DNA of 64,000 bases from Podospora pseudoanserina (Eukaryota > Ascomycota > Sordariomycetes > Sordariales > Podosporaceae), in NCBI RefSeq assembly GCF_035222485.1, contig NC_085921.1:4898001-4962000 (forward strand). The letters are read 5' to 3'. Position numbers and translations under genes: made by a program. Shown here piece after piece: positions 11,816 through 22,445 of this stretch; within the stretch, counting starts at the first letter, position 1; each line of letters begins with the position of its first letter. The notes beneath the pieces were generated by a model. The model did not search any database, was not told the origin of the DNA, and was given only the letters and a program-made list of their open reading frames with translations.

Positions 11816-12754
11816 CTACCTCCTTCTTAACCGGCTTTGCCAGTAACCGAGAGTCTTCGTCCGCTCTTCAATCCTCTTTTCCAACTCCTCCTCCCATTCT
11901 GGGTATTCGTCATCGCCACGCTCTTGAGATCTGGCGTCCTCCATCGTGTCTGAGAAAATGTCCCTCGCAATACAAAGCGGGCATGCAACCCGATAGCCGC
12001 ACCCTACCCTCTCAAAATACCAAACATGTCTCGCCGGGCCCGGGCATCGACCACCGGGTCATATAAACCATCCTCCACCACATACCCAGCAGTTTCCATT
12101 ATCCACCCACGAAATGACATCAGGTACGGTGAGGTCGAAATACAGACCCGATGGGGCAGAAGTTGAGCTGGGGCTGATGCTGACATCAAAAAGTTGATCT
12201 GGAAGCTCAACAAGTGTAGGAATCCTGGTGATGGAGGCGTAGGGTAGACCAGAATTCTTATCCCAGTCGTCTTCCTTGACCTCTTGTGTGTTGATCTGAG
12301 CTGCCCTTTCCGCTGTGGCGCATTGTAAATACCACTCAAAATCACCAACACTTTGAGGATTGGGAAGCCTTCCAGCGAGAACCTTTCCGTTGTTGTAGAA
12401 GTCAGGAATAGGGTACGGCTCATATGGTGGTTCGAACTTTTGGCCGACGCAACGGGCAACCGTTTTGCTCACGTTGTCGGAGACTACAGCGTTGATGGAC
12501 TCAATCTTGACGAAACAATGCTTCGGATCCCGGAGAGCTGCCGCCTGTGCCTCATCCAAAATCATCGACCAGAGTTCGGGCGGAAATCATAGGTCGCGCT
12601 GTCTGGACCTGATGCAGTGAGATCCATTGCGGCTGATCAGGTCTTCAATCCGGTTAACAGTGGCAAGTTCGGTACTGAGGAACATAAGTTGATCCTTCAG
12701 GGAGTCGGGGCTCTTTGACATAGAGCTGATGCTCGCATGGTCGAGGAGTTTCAT
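11816..12754 (-). pseudogene. F-box-like protein gene with two in-frame TGA codons
   Basis: From the ATG at 12752-12754 to the TAG at 11816-11818 one frame of 313 codons is open except for two TGA codons, at codon 56 (12587-12589) and codon 232 (12059-12061). There are no frameshifts. Right after the first TGA comes FPPELWSMILDEA, which looks like an F-box-type helix. The middle has long soluble segments (KHCFVKIESINAV, GDFEWYLQCA) and a tryptophan/cysteine patch (NCWVCGGGW). The last part has a CPLC motif and a charged helical tail (EWEEELEKRIEERTKTLGYW). Both TGA codons are one C-to-T step from CGA (Arg). A young pseudogene is most likely; removing the first TGA by a gtccag...gag intron would delete the F-box-like segment. 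Stop readthrough cannot be excluded. Family assignment is weak. Confidence 0.6.
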
Positions 12755-13370
12755 GGTAGAAGAAAGGTGCAATGATTGTCTGTTAATTGGATTGTGTGAC
12801 TGAAACTTGCTTGAGAAGAAGAGAAAAGAAAAAGCAAATGCAGAAGGTTAGCTGGTGTAAAAAGGAGGTTTTATAGTGAGGAACTGGAGAGCACACTCAA
12901 GCCACTACAAGGAGGCAGCACCAGTTGAGAAAAAGCTTACTTGGAAAAGTCGCAACAATTGGGGCAACCAGCTTTTGCATGATCACCAGCATCTCTTTAA
13001 AGTTTGAAGCACGGAAACACCACAAAGAGCACCTTTGAATCCGAGCGATGAGTTCAGTGCCACTTAACGCACTTGCTACTTCGGTTTAGACGTCCACCGG
13101 GGGTGGCCGCGTGTGCTGCACAAGGTACTTTAGGTAATAATCCACTGGAAACAGTGGTAATAGGAAGACGCCATTCAGAACTGTCATCAGCCTGAGAAAG
13201 AGGCGGTCAGACCCTAACCCTTGCCCCCTCATCTGTTTGTTTTGTGGCTTACATAACGAAGGCCATTGGTGCACTTCACAAATTTTGGGCACACTGCCCC
13301 ACAGCACATATCATGACATGTCACTCACTGTTCAGGTTCGCATATTTCATAATCCAAAAACTGCCTCAAG
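12755..13370. promoter_or_regulatory. Divergent intergenic region
   Basis: About 615 bp between the start of the F-box-like gene (minus) and the AlkB gene (plus). It should hold both promoters. Only short frames are present, and nothing else is recognised. Confidence 0.3.
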
Positions 13371-14267
13371 ATGATCAGTCAAGCACCCTCCCCATCTGGG
13401 ACTCAACCATATCCCATCCCCCCACCCACACCAGTCATCACCGCCTCGACATCCGGGAACATCCGTCATGAATGGCCCGCAATAGGACTCACCCTCGTCC
13501 ACGAATTCATCTCCCCAGCCGAAGAACAAGAGATGATCTCTGCCTTCCACGCCATCTCCCCCCTAAGCCCGGCCGATTCAAAAAGACGAATAAGCCAACA
13601 TTTCGGTCACCACTTCGATTACACCACCTTTGGAATCGACGAGTCAAAGCACAGCCCTGTCCCAGCTTATATCACAAACTTTCTCGACAGGCTACCGGTC
13701 GACACTGATGGGAAGGAAGCAGGACGAAAGCCGGACCAGTTCACCGTGCAATACTACCCTCCAGGCGCCGGCATCCCGCCACACGTGGATACCCACAGCA
13801 TGTTCGGGGAGGCGCTGTACAGCCTGAGTTTTGGGAGTGGGGTGCCGATGATTTTCAGGATGAGCGGGGAGAACGAGGCGAGGAAGTTGAGGCTGCCCAA
13901 GAGATCACTGCAGGAGTCTTCAGATGGTAATGTGAATGGGAAAGTAGGGGGGGAGATACTCGACAAAGCTGAAGGAGTCGTTGTACACCCGGCTTGGGAG
14001 CTTATGCTGCCGGCGAGGTCACTTCTTGTCATGAGGGGGGCCTCGAGGTATGGGTATACGCATGGGATTCGACCCAGAAAAACGGATGCGGTGGATGGAG
14101 TCACGGTAAAAAGGGAAGGGAGGTATTCAATAACCATGAGGAGTGTCAGGAGGGACGAGGAGATTGGCTGTGACTGCCTGTTTCCGGGGGTTTGCGACGC
14201 CCGTGTGAGACAAGAGCAGGAAGCTGCGTTAAGGGCTGGGGGTATCAAAAAGGCAGAAGCCCAATAA
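13371..14267 (+). CDS. ALKBH8-type AlkB 2-oxoglutarate/Fe(II) dioxygenase
   Basis: A single exon of 298 residues. The core motif YYPPGAGIPPHVDTHSMF gives the iron ligands His138 and Asp140, with His231 (YTHGIRPR) as the third; Arg251 in RYSITMRSVRR binds 2-oxoglutarate by family analogy. The C-terminal Cys pattern (GCDCLFPGVCD) closely matches the end of the AlkB domain of animal ALKBH8, which hydroxylates a wobble-uridine modification in tRNA. Unlike animal ALKBH8 there is no RRM before and no methyltransferase after the domain, so this is a stand-alone enzyme; the methyltransferase (Trm9 type) would be encoded elsewhere. There is no signal peptide, so it is probably cytosolic or nuclear. 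The substrate (tRNA rather than DNA) is inferred from similarity only. Confidence 0.88.
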   Translation: MISQAPSPSGTQPYPIPPPTPVITASTSGNIRHEWPAIGLTLVHEFISPAEEQEMISAFHAISPLSPADSKRRISQHFGHHFDYTTFGIDESKHSPVPAYITNFLDRLPVDTDGKEAGRKPDQFTVQYYPPGAGIPPHVDTHSMFGEALYSLSFGSGVPMIFRMSGENEARKLRLPKRSLQESSDGNVNGKVGGEILDKAEGVVVHPAWELMLPARSLLVMRGASRYGYTHGIRPRKTDAVDGVTVKREGRYSITMRSVRRDEEIGCDCLFPGVCDARVRQEQEAALRAGGIKKAEAQ

Positions 14268-15238
14268 GGATCACCAATAAAGTATTCACCGGCCAGTCAC
14301 GTCTGGCACACGGACCCAATTCAATGGAAGATGCAAGACAAATGCTGCTATTGTCATTCGTGGGAGAGTCTTGGCAAGGATTGGCAGATACCCTTGATAC
14401 ATCCAATTCACAAACGGCCCTCAATCGTCCTTGTAAGACCACTGCTCCTCATTATTCCTCCCGCCAGCTGCTGATGAAGGGAAGTAACACGGCAAAACAT
14501 TTCGCCATGATCAAGACTAACCAACTGCTCGACAACAGTTGTGCCCTTCCAGCAGGAGATAGCAGCAGAGTGAAGCTCCAGGTTGAACACGCCATATCCC
14601 CAGGCCATCTCACAATACCTGCATGCACTCAACACAACCCAACCCCGCAGATTTGAGCTCAACATCAACTGCATCCAACACCGGCTCGAAATTGCCACGG
14701 CCAATGGCGCCATCTCCAAACAGGGCCGTTGAAGGCTGCCTATACGACACCCGAGCATTTGGGACCAACACCCTCGTGTAGCCTCCCCCAATATCAAGAA
14801 CACCATCTCCGTGGACCAGCATCAACAGTATTATCAATCCGCATGTACGGTACCGACTCGGCAGCCCCCCACGGTTTGGTGGTTGCCAGCGGGAACATAT
14901 CGAGGTCTGGTCCCCTACATTTGCCATCAACATTGACGTTGTCGCCATCAGCCAAGGGTGGTATCACAGACAGTCACCCAACCAGAGCCCAGATGAATAC
15001 AATGGCGGAAGATCTTGGCCATTTGACATTATCGTTCTGGATTCACCGGCACCTTCACACCTGCTTCGAGATGCATCCGAGGAGTGACACATGGGGGCCG
15101 GATTTTCCACGGCCACGGCAGTAATATAAAATATGGAGATGTTTAAAAGTTACACAACCGCTCCATATGCACATCAGCGATACTCTATGGATACACCGTC
15201 AGAGGGCTTCATTTTCAACCTTGTTGCTTCTCTCCATC
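14268..15238. other. Intergenic region, no supported gene
   Basis: About 970 bp between two plus-strand genes. A minus-strand frame at 14610-14948 contains a protein-like stretch (GDGVLDIGGGYTRVLV) but no partner exon or known motif was found, so it is not called. The right part must contain the permease promoter. Confidence 0.3.
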
Positions 15239-17201
15239 ATGGCACCCAGCGGAGACTCAGACGCCAAGGACAAGATTCAGTCCTCGACCGCACTCGCCTC
15301 GTCCAGCGAAACGGCCTCCAAGTCGTCCAGGTCATCAACCAACGAAAAAGAAAAGGAATCGCCAGAGGCTATCCGTCAACGCATTCTTGACCAAGAGGCC
15401 GAGTTCCGCGCCTCTCAAAAGCCCACAACCAACCTTGCCTCGTTCTGGTCCTGGAAGAAAAGTGAGAGCCGCCGCCCCGAAGATATTGCCACCCAGCCTT
15501 CTGTCTTCGACAACCCCGAACTCGCTCCGTATTTCCAGCCGACCGAGCGCTATGAGAATCGTCACCGCTTTGATCCCTCCTTCAAGTGGACCTGGGCAGA
15601 GGAGATTCCGTTGATCAGAAAGATAGATTGGAAGGTCACCGCGTGGAGTTGCGTTGCCTTTTTCGCCTTGGATTTGGACAGGAGCAATATCTCACAAGCT
15701 AACACGGACAACTTCCTGGACGACCTGGGATTGGACACCAATGACTACAACTTGGGCCAGACTGTGTTCCGAATCAGTTTCCTGTTGGCCGAGTTGCCTT
15801 CGCAACTGATCAGTAAGAAGATTGGTCCTGATCGATGGATTCCAGCTCAGATGGTTCTCTGGAGTATCGTGAGTGCGGCACAATTTTGGCTCAAAGGACG
15901 ATCATCCTTTTTGGCAACGAGAGCATTGATTGGATTGCTCCAAGGCGGCTTTATTCCCGATGTGATCCTGGTCTGTCTCCCACTCTTCCGGTTCTGGGTC
16001 CGTCATGATAGGTACTGACCACCGTCTATTAGTACATGTCCTACTTCTTCAAAGGCACAGAACTTCCTTTCCGCCTGGCGCTGTTTTGGATGGCAAATCG
16101 ATTAACAGATGTCATATCCCCCCTATTGGCATACGGACTTCTGAGACTGAGAGGATATCATGGATATGAAGGGTGGCGGTGGCTATTCCTCCTGGAGGGC
16201 ATTCTGACACTGGTGATCGGTATTTGGTCCTACTTCCAGATGGTACCTTCACCAACGCAGACCAAAGCTCCCTGGCGCAAGAAGGGATGGTTCACGGAAC
16301 ATGAAGAAAAAATCATGGTCAATCGTATCCTGAGGGACGATCCTTCCAAGAGTGACATGCATAACCGGCAAGCCATCACTTTCAAGCTACTTTGGTACGT
16401 TGCTTGCTGTCCCTCGCTTGTTTGTGACTGGGGGTACCATGACTGACTGATTTTGACTCCAGGGAATCTCTTTGTGACTTTGACTTATGGCCAATCTACC
16501 TCATCGGCCTTACTTTCTCCATGCCTGCCGGCCCACCGGATCAATACTTGACTTTGACGCTTCGGCAGTTGGGTTTTGATACGTTTGATTCCAACCTGCT
16601 CAGCATCCCTTGCCAAATCACCTGCACCATCAGTGTTCGTTACCCCACAAATGCCCTCTAATACTCAGGCAACGGCTAACGTAACCAGATGCTCCTCATC
16701 ACATATCTGTCCGAGAAGCTGAACCAAAGGGCCTTCATGGGAGTGGTGATGCAAATGTGGCTTCTGCCATGTGTTGTAGCCCTCTATCTGCTACCAGCCG
16801 ACGCATCAAGATGGGCAGCATACGCCGTCGTCACGGTATTGCTGTCATATCCTTCCACTCATGCAATGCAAGTGGGATGGTGCAGCAGAAACAGCAATAC
16901 CGTGCGCACACGTACCGTCTCTGCTGCGCTTTACAACATGGCAGTCCAAACCAACAGTATCATATCCTCCAACATTTACCGACGAGACGACCGACCGGAA
17001 TACCGACGTGGTAACAGGGCCCTGATTGGCATTGCAAGCATGAATATTGTCAATTACCTGCTGGTCAAGGCTTATTACGTATGGAGAAACAAGAAGCGAG
17101 ACGAAACCTGGGACAGGATGAGCCAAGAGGAGCGGCGAAATTACTTGGCTACCACGACGGACAAGGGAAGCAAGAGACTGGACTTTAGATTCGCACATTA
17201 G
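15239..17201 (+). CDS. MFS permease, Dal5/allantoate (anion:cation symporter) family
   Basis: Four exons (15239-15970, 16033-16394, 16463-16634, 16689-17201) with introns of 62, 68 and 54 nt encode 592 residues. The N-terminal 130 residues are hydrophilic, Ser- and Lys-rich and cytoplasmic. The transporter core then follows the Dal5-like pattern: [17 protein letters not shown] in the first span region, [43 protein letters not shown], and [20 protein letters not shown] before the central cytoplasmic loop. The second half ends with a basic tail. Relatives import allantoate, nicotinate, pantothenate or other organic anions by proton symport across the plasma membrane; the substrate cannot be read from the sequence. 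The start ATG is the first downstream of stops and gives the family's usual length. Confidence 0.9.
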
Positions 17202-17713
17202 TCAAGAGAGACGGGGCTGAGACGGGATTGCTGTACCCTGGAAATGTAATAGCTCGGTGTAGGCAACTCTCGGACGTCAGACTGCTCAACGAATGACCAT
17301 GAGAGCTGATGTTATTTTACCCCGCTTATAATTCGGCAGTCAAGTGCATCACTTGAAGTTTAATCTCACACATAACTGGAAGTGGGGGATTTAACATAGG
17401 GCAGGAGCACAAAGAAGTGAACTGCCGGGCTGTTCCTTGCTTCCCTTTGCGTGCCGCTTAGACCGTCCGTCTTGTGGCAAGAACAAGGAAAAGTCGACAA
17501 TGCCTTTGTTGGGACAAGAATGGGTTTCTGACCCTCAAGCTGTAAGCATTAAAGACGGGCTTTTGCTCCCATTGGCATCTTCTCTTAGATTCCCTTCATC
17601 CTCACAAAAGCCTTTCTCTCACAACAAGTAAGACGGAGGCAGAAAGCACTAAGAACAACATTCAACACGTCATCCTCACCATTGGTAAGCTTTTCATCCA
17701 TTCACTCTTCAAA
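17202..17713. other. Intergenic region
   Basis: About 510 bp between tandem plus-strand genes. It holds the 3' end of the permease transcript and the promoter of the next gene. No feature is recognised. Confidence 0.3.
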
Positions 17714-18457
17714 ATGGAGCCAAATAATAACGATGATATAGACTGGTTGGACCTCGTAGCATCCCGGCCCTGCTCCGTCACCCCAAGCGAATCCGCCAGC
17801 CAGGTTCACACACGGCGGCCCCCCGCAACTCGGGGCAGCAGCAGCACCAATAACAACCGCCGCTCCTCTTCCTCCCTCCGCCCCATCCAAGAAGAGGAAA
17901 TCCGCCTCTTTTCCACCACCCAATCCCAACTCCGCGAGGCAACCTCCCGGCAAGGGCACCCCAGCAGGTTACCACCCATCCCCGAATTCCAAGAATCACC
18001 CTCCAACCCCCTCGTCCGGAGCGACGACAACCTCATCCCCCTCGACGACGCCATCGAGCGGCTGCGGGACTGCAAAGCCCGTCTCGCCACCACGCACGAA
18101 GGCTGGTTGCTAGCAGCCAAAGCCCTCATCCGCGCTGACCTCGTTCCTGCCAACCAAGCCCTGTCTGTCGAGCTTAAACGCTTTGGGGACGCCATCTGCG
18201 AGCGGTACGCCGCTGCGACGTTTCTGTGGAACACGCTTTTGGGTTTGGACCCAAAGGAGTGGTTGGCGAGGGGGAAGGCGTTTGATACTTCGCTTAGGAG
18301 GATCAGGACGCTGAGAGGGCTGGAGGGGAGCTTGTGGTATTGGGAGAGCTTGACGCTGAGGCTGCTGGAGCTGGTGGATAGGGAGAATGAGAGGATTCGG
18401 AGGAGGGAGGGGGAGATTGGGGAGGTTTTGGGACGGTGGGGAGGGGATGCCTTCTAG
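17714..18457 (+). CDS. Conserved-looking hypothetical protein, 247 residues
   Basis: A single uninterrupted exon with an acidic start (MEPNNNDDIDWLDLVAS). Residues about 20-100 are disordered (Ser, Pro, Arg, Asn). The C-terminal half (about 110-240) is strongly helical and regular: LIPLDDAIERLRDCKARL, EGWLLAAKALIRADLV, RYAAATFLWNTLLGLDPKEWLARGK, and LEGSLWYWESLTLRLLELVD. This looks like a compact helical bundle with a disordered N-terminal arm, possibly a scaffold or complex subunit. There is no signal peptide, membrane span or catalytic motif. I do not recognise the family. G+C-rich third positions and the long open frame argue that it is real. Confidence 0.7.
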   Translation: MEPNNNDDIDWLDLVASRPCSVTPSESASQVHTRRPPATRGSSSTNNNRRSSSSLRPIQEEEIRLFSTTQSQLREATSRQGHPSRLPPIPEFQESPSNPLVRSDDNLIPLDDAIERLRDCKARLATTHEGWLLAAKALIRADLVPANQALSVELKRFGDAICERYAAATFLWNTLLGLDPKEWLARGKAFDTSLRRIRTLRGLEGSLWYWESLTLRLLELVDRENERIRRREGEIGEVLGRWGGDAF

Positions 18458-18821
18458 GCCTTGAAATCAGGGGCTGATGAGGAGGGGCGTGTCTTGTCTT
18501 TTCCGTGGCCGTTGAGTGCTTACCTTGCCTACATAATTGTGAAAGTATAATCCCATAAAGTTTTTGACGTTTGTTACCTGTGCATCATGACAATCATCTG
18601 TGATACCTTTCGTGACCCGTATTTTGAACATGTTATTGGACCCCCTTTCGACCCCCTTGTTATGGACCCGGCAGCACTGACAAGAGGCGGGTTCGGGGAA
18701 TTTGTTCGTTCCCAACCAATCACAAGTCGCCAGTGACATTCCTTCTCCCCATTGCCCCGCCATGCATGATCCTGCATCATTGCCGGACGAGGATCTCTCG
18801 TCAACTCTTGCAACGATTGCA
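18458..18821. other. Intergenic region
   Basis: About 360 bp upstream of the rhodanese gene. No feature is recognised beyond the expected promoter. Confidence 0.3.
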
Positions 18822-19512
18822 ATGAACAGATTCCTTATATCAACATCTCTTCGTTCGGTACGCAGCTTTCCAAAATCCAGGACAATCCGACCTCACCAAT
18901 TGCACACCTACTCCCTCCGCAAAATGTCCACAGACACTCCTGTCCCAGCGCCCTGGCACGCCGCCTACCCCGCCCCCTCTTCTCAAACCGTCTTCATCCC
19001 CCGTGACGAGGTCCTGTCCATTCTCGCCAACGGGAGAAAAGATACCGTGCTGGTTGACCTGAGAAGAAACGACTTTGAGGTAGGTGTTTCCCATTTGCAT
19101 CCTTTTTCGTCGCATGAGATCACGACGCTGAGATAAACAAGGGCGGTACAATCCGCGGCTCCATCAACCTCCCTGCTCAAAGCCTCTATCCGACTCTGCC
19201 AACGGTGTACTCCACCCTCAAGGCTGCCGGGCTTAAAAAGGTCATCTTTTATTGTGGTAAGCCTTCACGAGGTTGCTCTGTCTTTGAAATGCCCCCCCAG
19301 ATTGCTGAACGCTATGGACAGGCTCATCGACAGGTAGAGGGAGCAGAGCAGCCAGTTGGCTGGCGGACTATATCTCGTCCCAAAACGACACCGAGATGCA
19401 GAGTCTTGCTCTGGGGGGTGGGATTAAGGGGTGGGCTGCCGCGGGGCCAGAGTATGTCAAGTGGATGGACGAGTACGATGAGAAGGTCTGGGCCAAGTAC
19501 AGCACCACTTAG
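18822..19512 (+). CDS. Cdc25/Acr2-like rhodanese-domain protein
   Basis: Three exons (18822-19079, 19142-19271, 19334-19512) with 62-nt introns encode 188 residues. The domain begins with FIPRDEVLSIL and DTVLVDLRRNDFEGGTIRGS, the typical rhodanese entry; the active-site loop is FYCGKPSRGRGSRAASW, with Cys as the nucleophile followed by Arg residues, then LGGGIKGWAAAG and a C-terminal helix. This resembles fungal single-domain Cdc25-like or arsenate reductase-like phosphatases. The second donor was placed at 19272 rather than the better-looking gtaagc at 19255, because only the former restores the full loop. The first 34 residues are basic and could target mitochondria; an internal ATG at 18924 would give a 154-residue cytosolic form. 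Whether it reduces arsenate, dephosphorylates a protein or transfers sulfur cannot be told. Confidence 0.82.
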
Positions 19513-19519
19513 ACAGAGG

Positions 19520-21870
19520 CTACACAGCTTGCTTGCCTTCCACCAACGCATCAGAACTCGAGTTCCGTGATTTTGACCTCAAGCTCCACCCATCAGGTCC
19601 CCTGCGTCTCAGCCGGTCCGTGGTGCCCCGCCACAGTGTGCGTAGGTCATGGTACACAACACCGGCAATGTCCCATTTGTCGGCTAGCCAGATGAGGGAA
19701 ATGGCGAGAACATAGGTGATGACGCACACGATGATGGTTGATGTCTTGAATCGCTCCACGGTTTCCTCTTGAGACTCGGCTTCGAAGAGTGGGGTGCCAA
19801 ACAGGGCCTGTGTCATGTCAGCAAGCTGCTGGGCGAGAGCTTGGCATGGAGGGGTACTTACAGAGGTGAAGCTAGGGGGTAGGTACAAAACAGTCATGAT
19901 GGTGAAAACAATGACATATCGGTTCATTGTAGTCGCCCGCGAGGCTTCCCGGAGAGAGGTTGCGTTGAACAGCTGCAGCACCGTTAGCACAGGTTCGTCT
20001 ACCAAGTTGCTCCAATCACCACCACTCACCCCGTCTCTCAAACTGGTAATCTCCTCCGTCTTTTCAGCAATTCTTCGCAACAGCTTTTCTTCAGTTTGCT
20101 GCTGAAAGTCGAACAGAATCTTCCAGTTGTTCCAGAGCGCCTTGTCCTTGAGCGGGTCCTGTTTCAAGAAAGCTTGGACATCGTGTCCAGCGCGCCGGAA
20201 ACTCCCTTGGATCAGCTTCTCGGGGTCCATCTCTTGCAAATCGCGGCCAGTTTCCCGAATGGCGTCGGCGAAGATGCGAAGCATCTGCAGTGTCTTGAAA
20301 TACACTCTGGAGCGTTCAAAGGAAGTGTCAAACATGAGGCGGGAGCTGGTCTCATCGTCGAGAATGTCGAGGAGCTATAAGTTGACATGTTAGTAACGTG
20401 TGTGCCATGATGAGACGACCATGGCCGAGAGATACTGACAGAAGTGTTGACGTTGCTCTCCAATGCGTCCAAACAGTGGCCCCACTCGGTTTCCCAAAAC
20501 ATGAGCAGACGGTGGATGCTGCTTTGGAGCAAATGATAGCCAGCATTCAGCCCCTCAACAGCAAAGTGTCTATCTCCCCAGTCGGTAAACAAGTCATTTG
20601 ACACATTAATATCACCATCTTGTTTCATGGTCATAGCATCGGTCAAGGCAACAATACGGAACCCATGGGGGGGATAAGTGTAGTCCCAGTGGCACAGAAG
20701 ACTCATTCTCCGTTCGGTGAAGGAAGAGGATGAGCTTGCAAGGTGAGAGGGGAACTGGCCGGATTGTCTGACACATTTCGCATGAGGTCTCAAGCCAAAA
20801 TTGACCTTATCAGACCTGTTGGCGGGGGAGAAACAGCGGATGGTGTGTTGGTAAGTGGTGTCCGAGTTTCCTGACCACCCGGTGTGATTCATGCGATTGC
20901 CACGTAGGTAAAGAGGTTTCCATCCGGCACAAAACTCGTGAAGAAAGCGGTGGGCGATGCCGGTCTCGGTGTTGGGTTTGTTCAACACCACGGCGGTTAT
21001 GAGTGCGAGGCGGTCAAGAGCCATCAAACCGCCGTCGAGCAAAGGAGCAGTGCAATGCCACAGCGAGCCGGGGCTGGTCAAGTGATCAGGGGCTGCCATT
21101 GCTGAGGCGATGGGCTTCCAGTCCTTGTCAAAGACGGACCTCGCCGTCACCAGCTTCTGTGCTGGCCCTTGGCCAGAGTAAAACAGTGGACATCCAATGA
21201 TGGCTCCCTCTAGGGCAGGACTCTTGCCGATGATCCATCCTGTCTCACGAGAGTGAGAAAAGGTCAAAGCATCGAGATCGAACCTTGAACCCCATTGCTT
21301 GGTGACATTAGAGACCTGAGATGCGTCCATGAGGACTCGGTGAACGGGGTCCAACTTGTTCGGTCTTTCCCAGTTCCAGTATATCTCTGCGAGCGGCCCG
21401 GAGTGGTTGTCTCGCAATGATACAAAAATGGGGACGTATGCACCGGGGCCATACTCTCCTTGGTGGCCTTCCCTTGGCTTGTGTGAGATGCGTTCTTCGA
21501 TGAAGCTGCGAATGAATCTCTTGATGTTCGAGGGGTCCGCGGGACTGAATGACTGGTGCGCAATGTCACGGACCAACTCTCGAACTTTCATCTTGACCAG
21601 ATCCGGGTCACTGTTGGAGGTGGTCTCTCTTGACAGTTGAGAAACCGGCGATGAGGGCACATCCGGCTTGTGAGCGGCCAACATGAGCTTGAGAAGCCGG
21701 TTGGTCTCTTGCATCTCGCGAAAGAGATCAGAGATGGATGGGGAGTTGTCTGATGGTATTCCTGGCGTATCTGGCGCTGCGGCATACATGACTGTCGGGC
21801 CAGACTGTCCCTTGCTACTGGAGACATGTTGGCTGGTGTCATCTTCGCTTTCTGATGAAGGAGGCGGCAT
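19520..21870 (-). CDS. CorA-like divalent cation transporter with large N-terminal domain
   Basis: Four exons on the minus strand (21870-20440, 20374-20030, 19972-19862, 19807-19520) with introns of 65, 57 and 54 nt encode 724 residues. An in-frame ATG at 21921 would add 17 residues; I chose 21870 (MPPPSSESEDD), but this is uncertain. The first 100 residues are disordered, and residues 120-470 form a large soluble region. The C-terminal part is CorA-like: a long helix (QQQTEEKLLRRIAEKTEEI), ending in TIMTVLYLPPSFTSALFG, then a second span (STIIVCVITYVLAISLIWLA) and a basic tail. The canonical GMN pore signature after the first span is not conserved, as in many fungal CorA-like proteins, so transport of magnesium is not assured. 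It is probably in the plasma membrane. Its stop lies 8 bp from the end of the convergent rhodanese CDS. Confidence 0.82.
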
Positions 21871-22445
21871 ACTGGATATCGTCAGAAACTGAGGAGAGGA
21901 TATGTTGCAAGAGACTCTCATTCCAGGCACATGTCGTCTCTATTTAGGGAATGGATCTGAGAGTGAAGCTGGCGGCTTGGCCCCCATCGTGCATGAGAAA
22001 GGATTCAAGGGGCTCGTTGTTGAAAGCCAATTGGTCATGTTTGTTTTATTTGGGGCCATCCTGTCGTAAGTGATGCGCTGGCTGTTGGAATGAGTTCACA
22101 CCGGGCGACTTTCGGCGGACGAAGTAGCTAGGGTGTGTATTAACTTGCGTGGCTTTGCTGTTGAAGATAGCTATGGCTCGGGTCGACGATGTGAGAAGAG
22201 GTGAAGCAAGTGTCAAACGGCACTTTTGGGGGATGCAACTGCCAGAGGACAAGCGCCCAGTACATGACCCCACCATCACCCACTGCCTGCAGGGTTCACA
22301 GCTGAAACAAGGGGCCAGAGCTTCCGCCAAGCCACTGTAGCGACCCCACGCAGGTACCTTGACGGAACACCGCCAAATCCCACCTGGAACCCAAACATCA
22401 AACATTCCTGTCAAATACCAAGATACACCTCCAGCAGCAGCCAAC
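21871..22445. promoter_or_regulatory. Divergent promoter region of CorA-like and dynactin p25 genes
   Basis: About 575 bp between two divergent start codons. No specific site is identified. Confidence 0.35.

Noticed and set aside
8000-17201. A secondary-metabolite cluster suggested by dioxygenase, permease and regulator-like genes
   Set aside because: There is no polyketide synthase, NRPS, terpene synthase or other backbone gene; the dioxygenase is broken, and the AlkB and Dal5-type genes have other expected roles.
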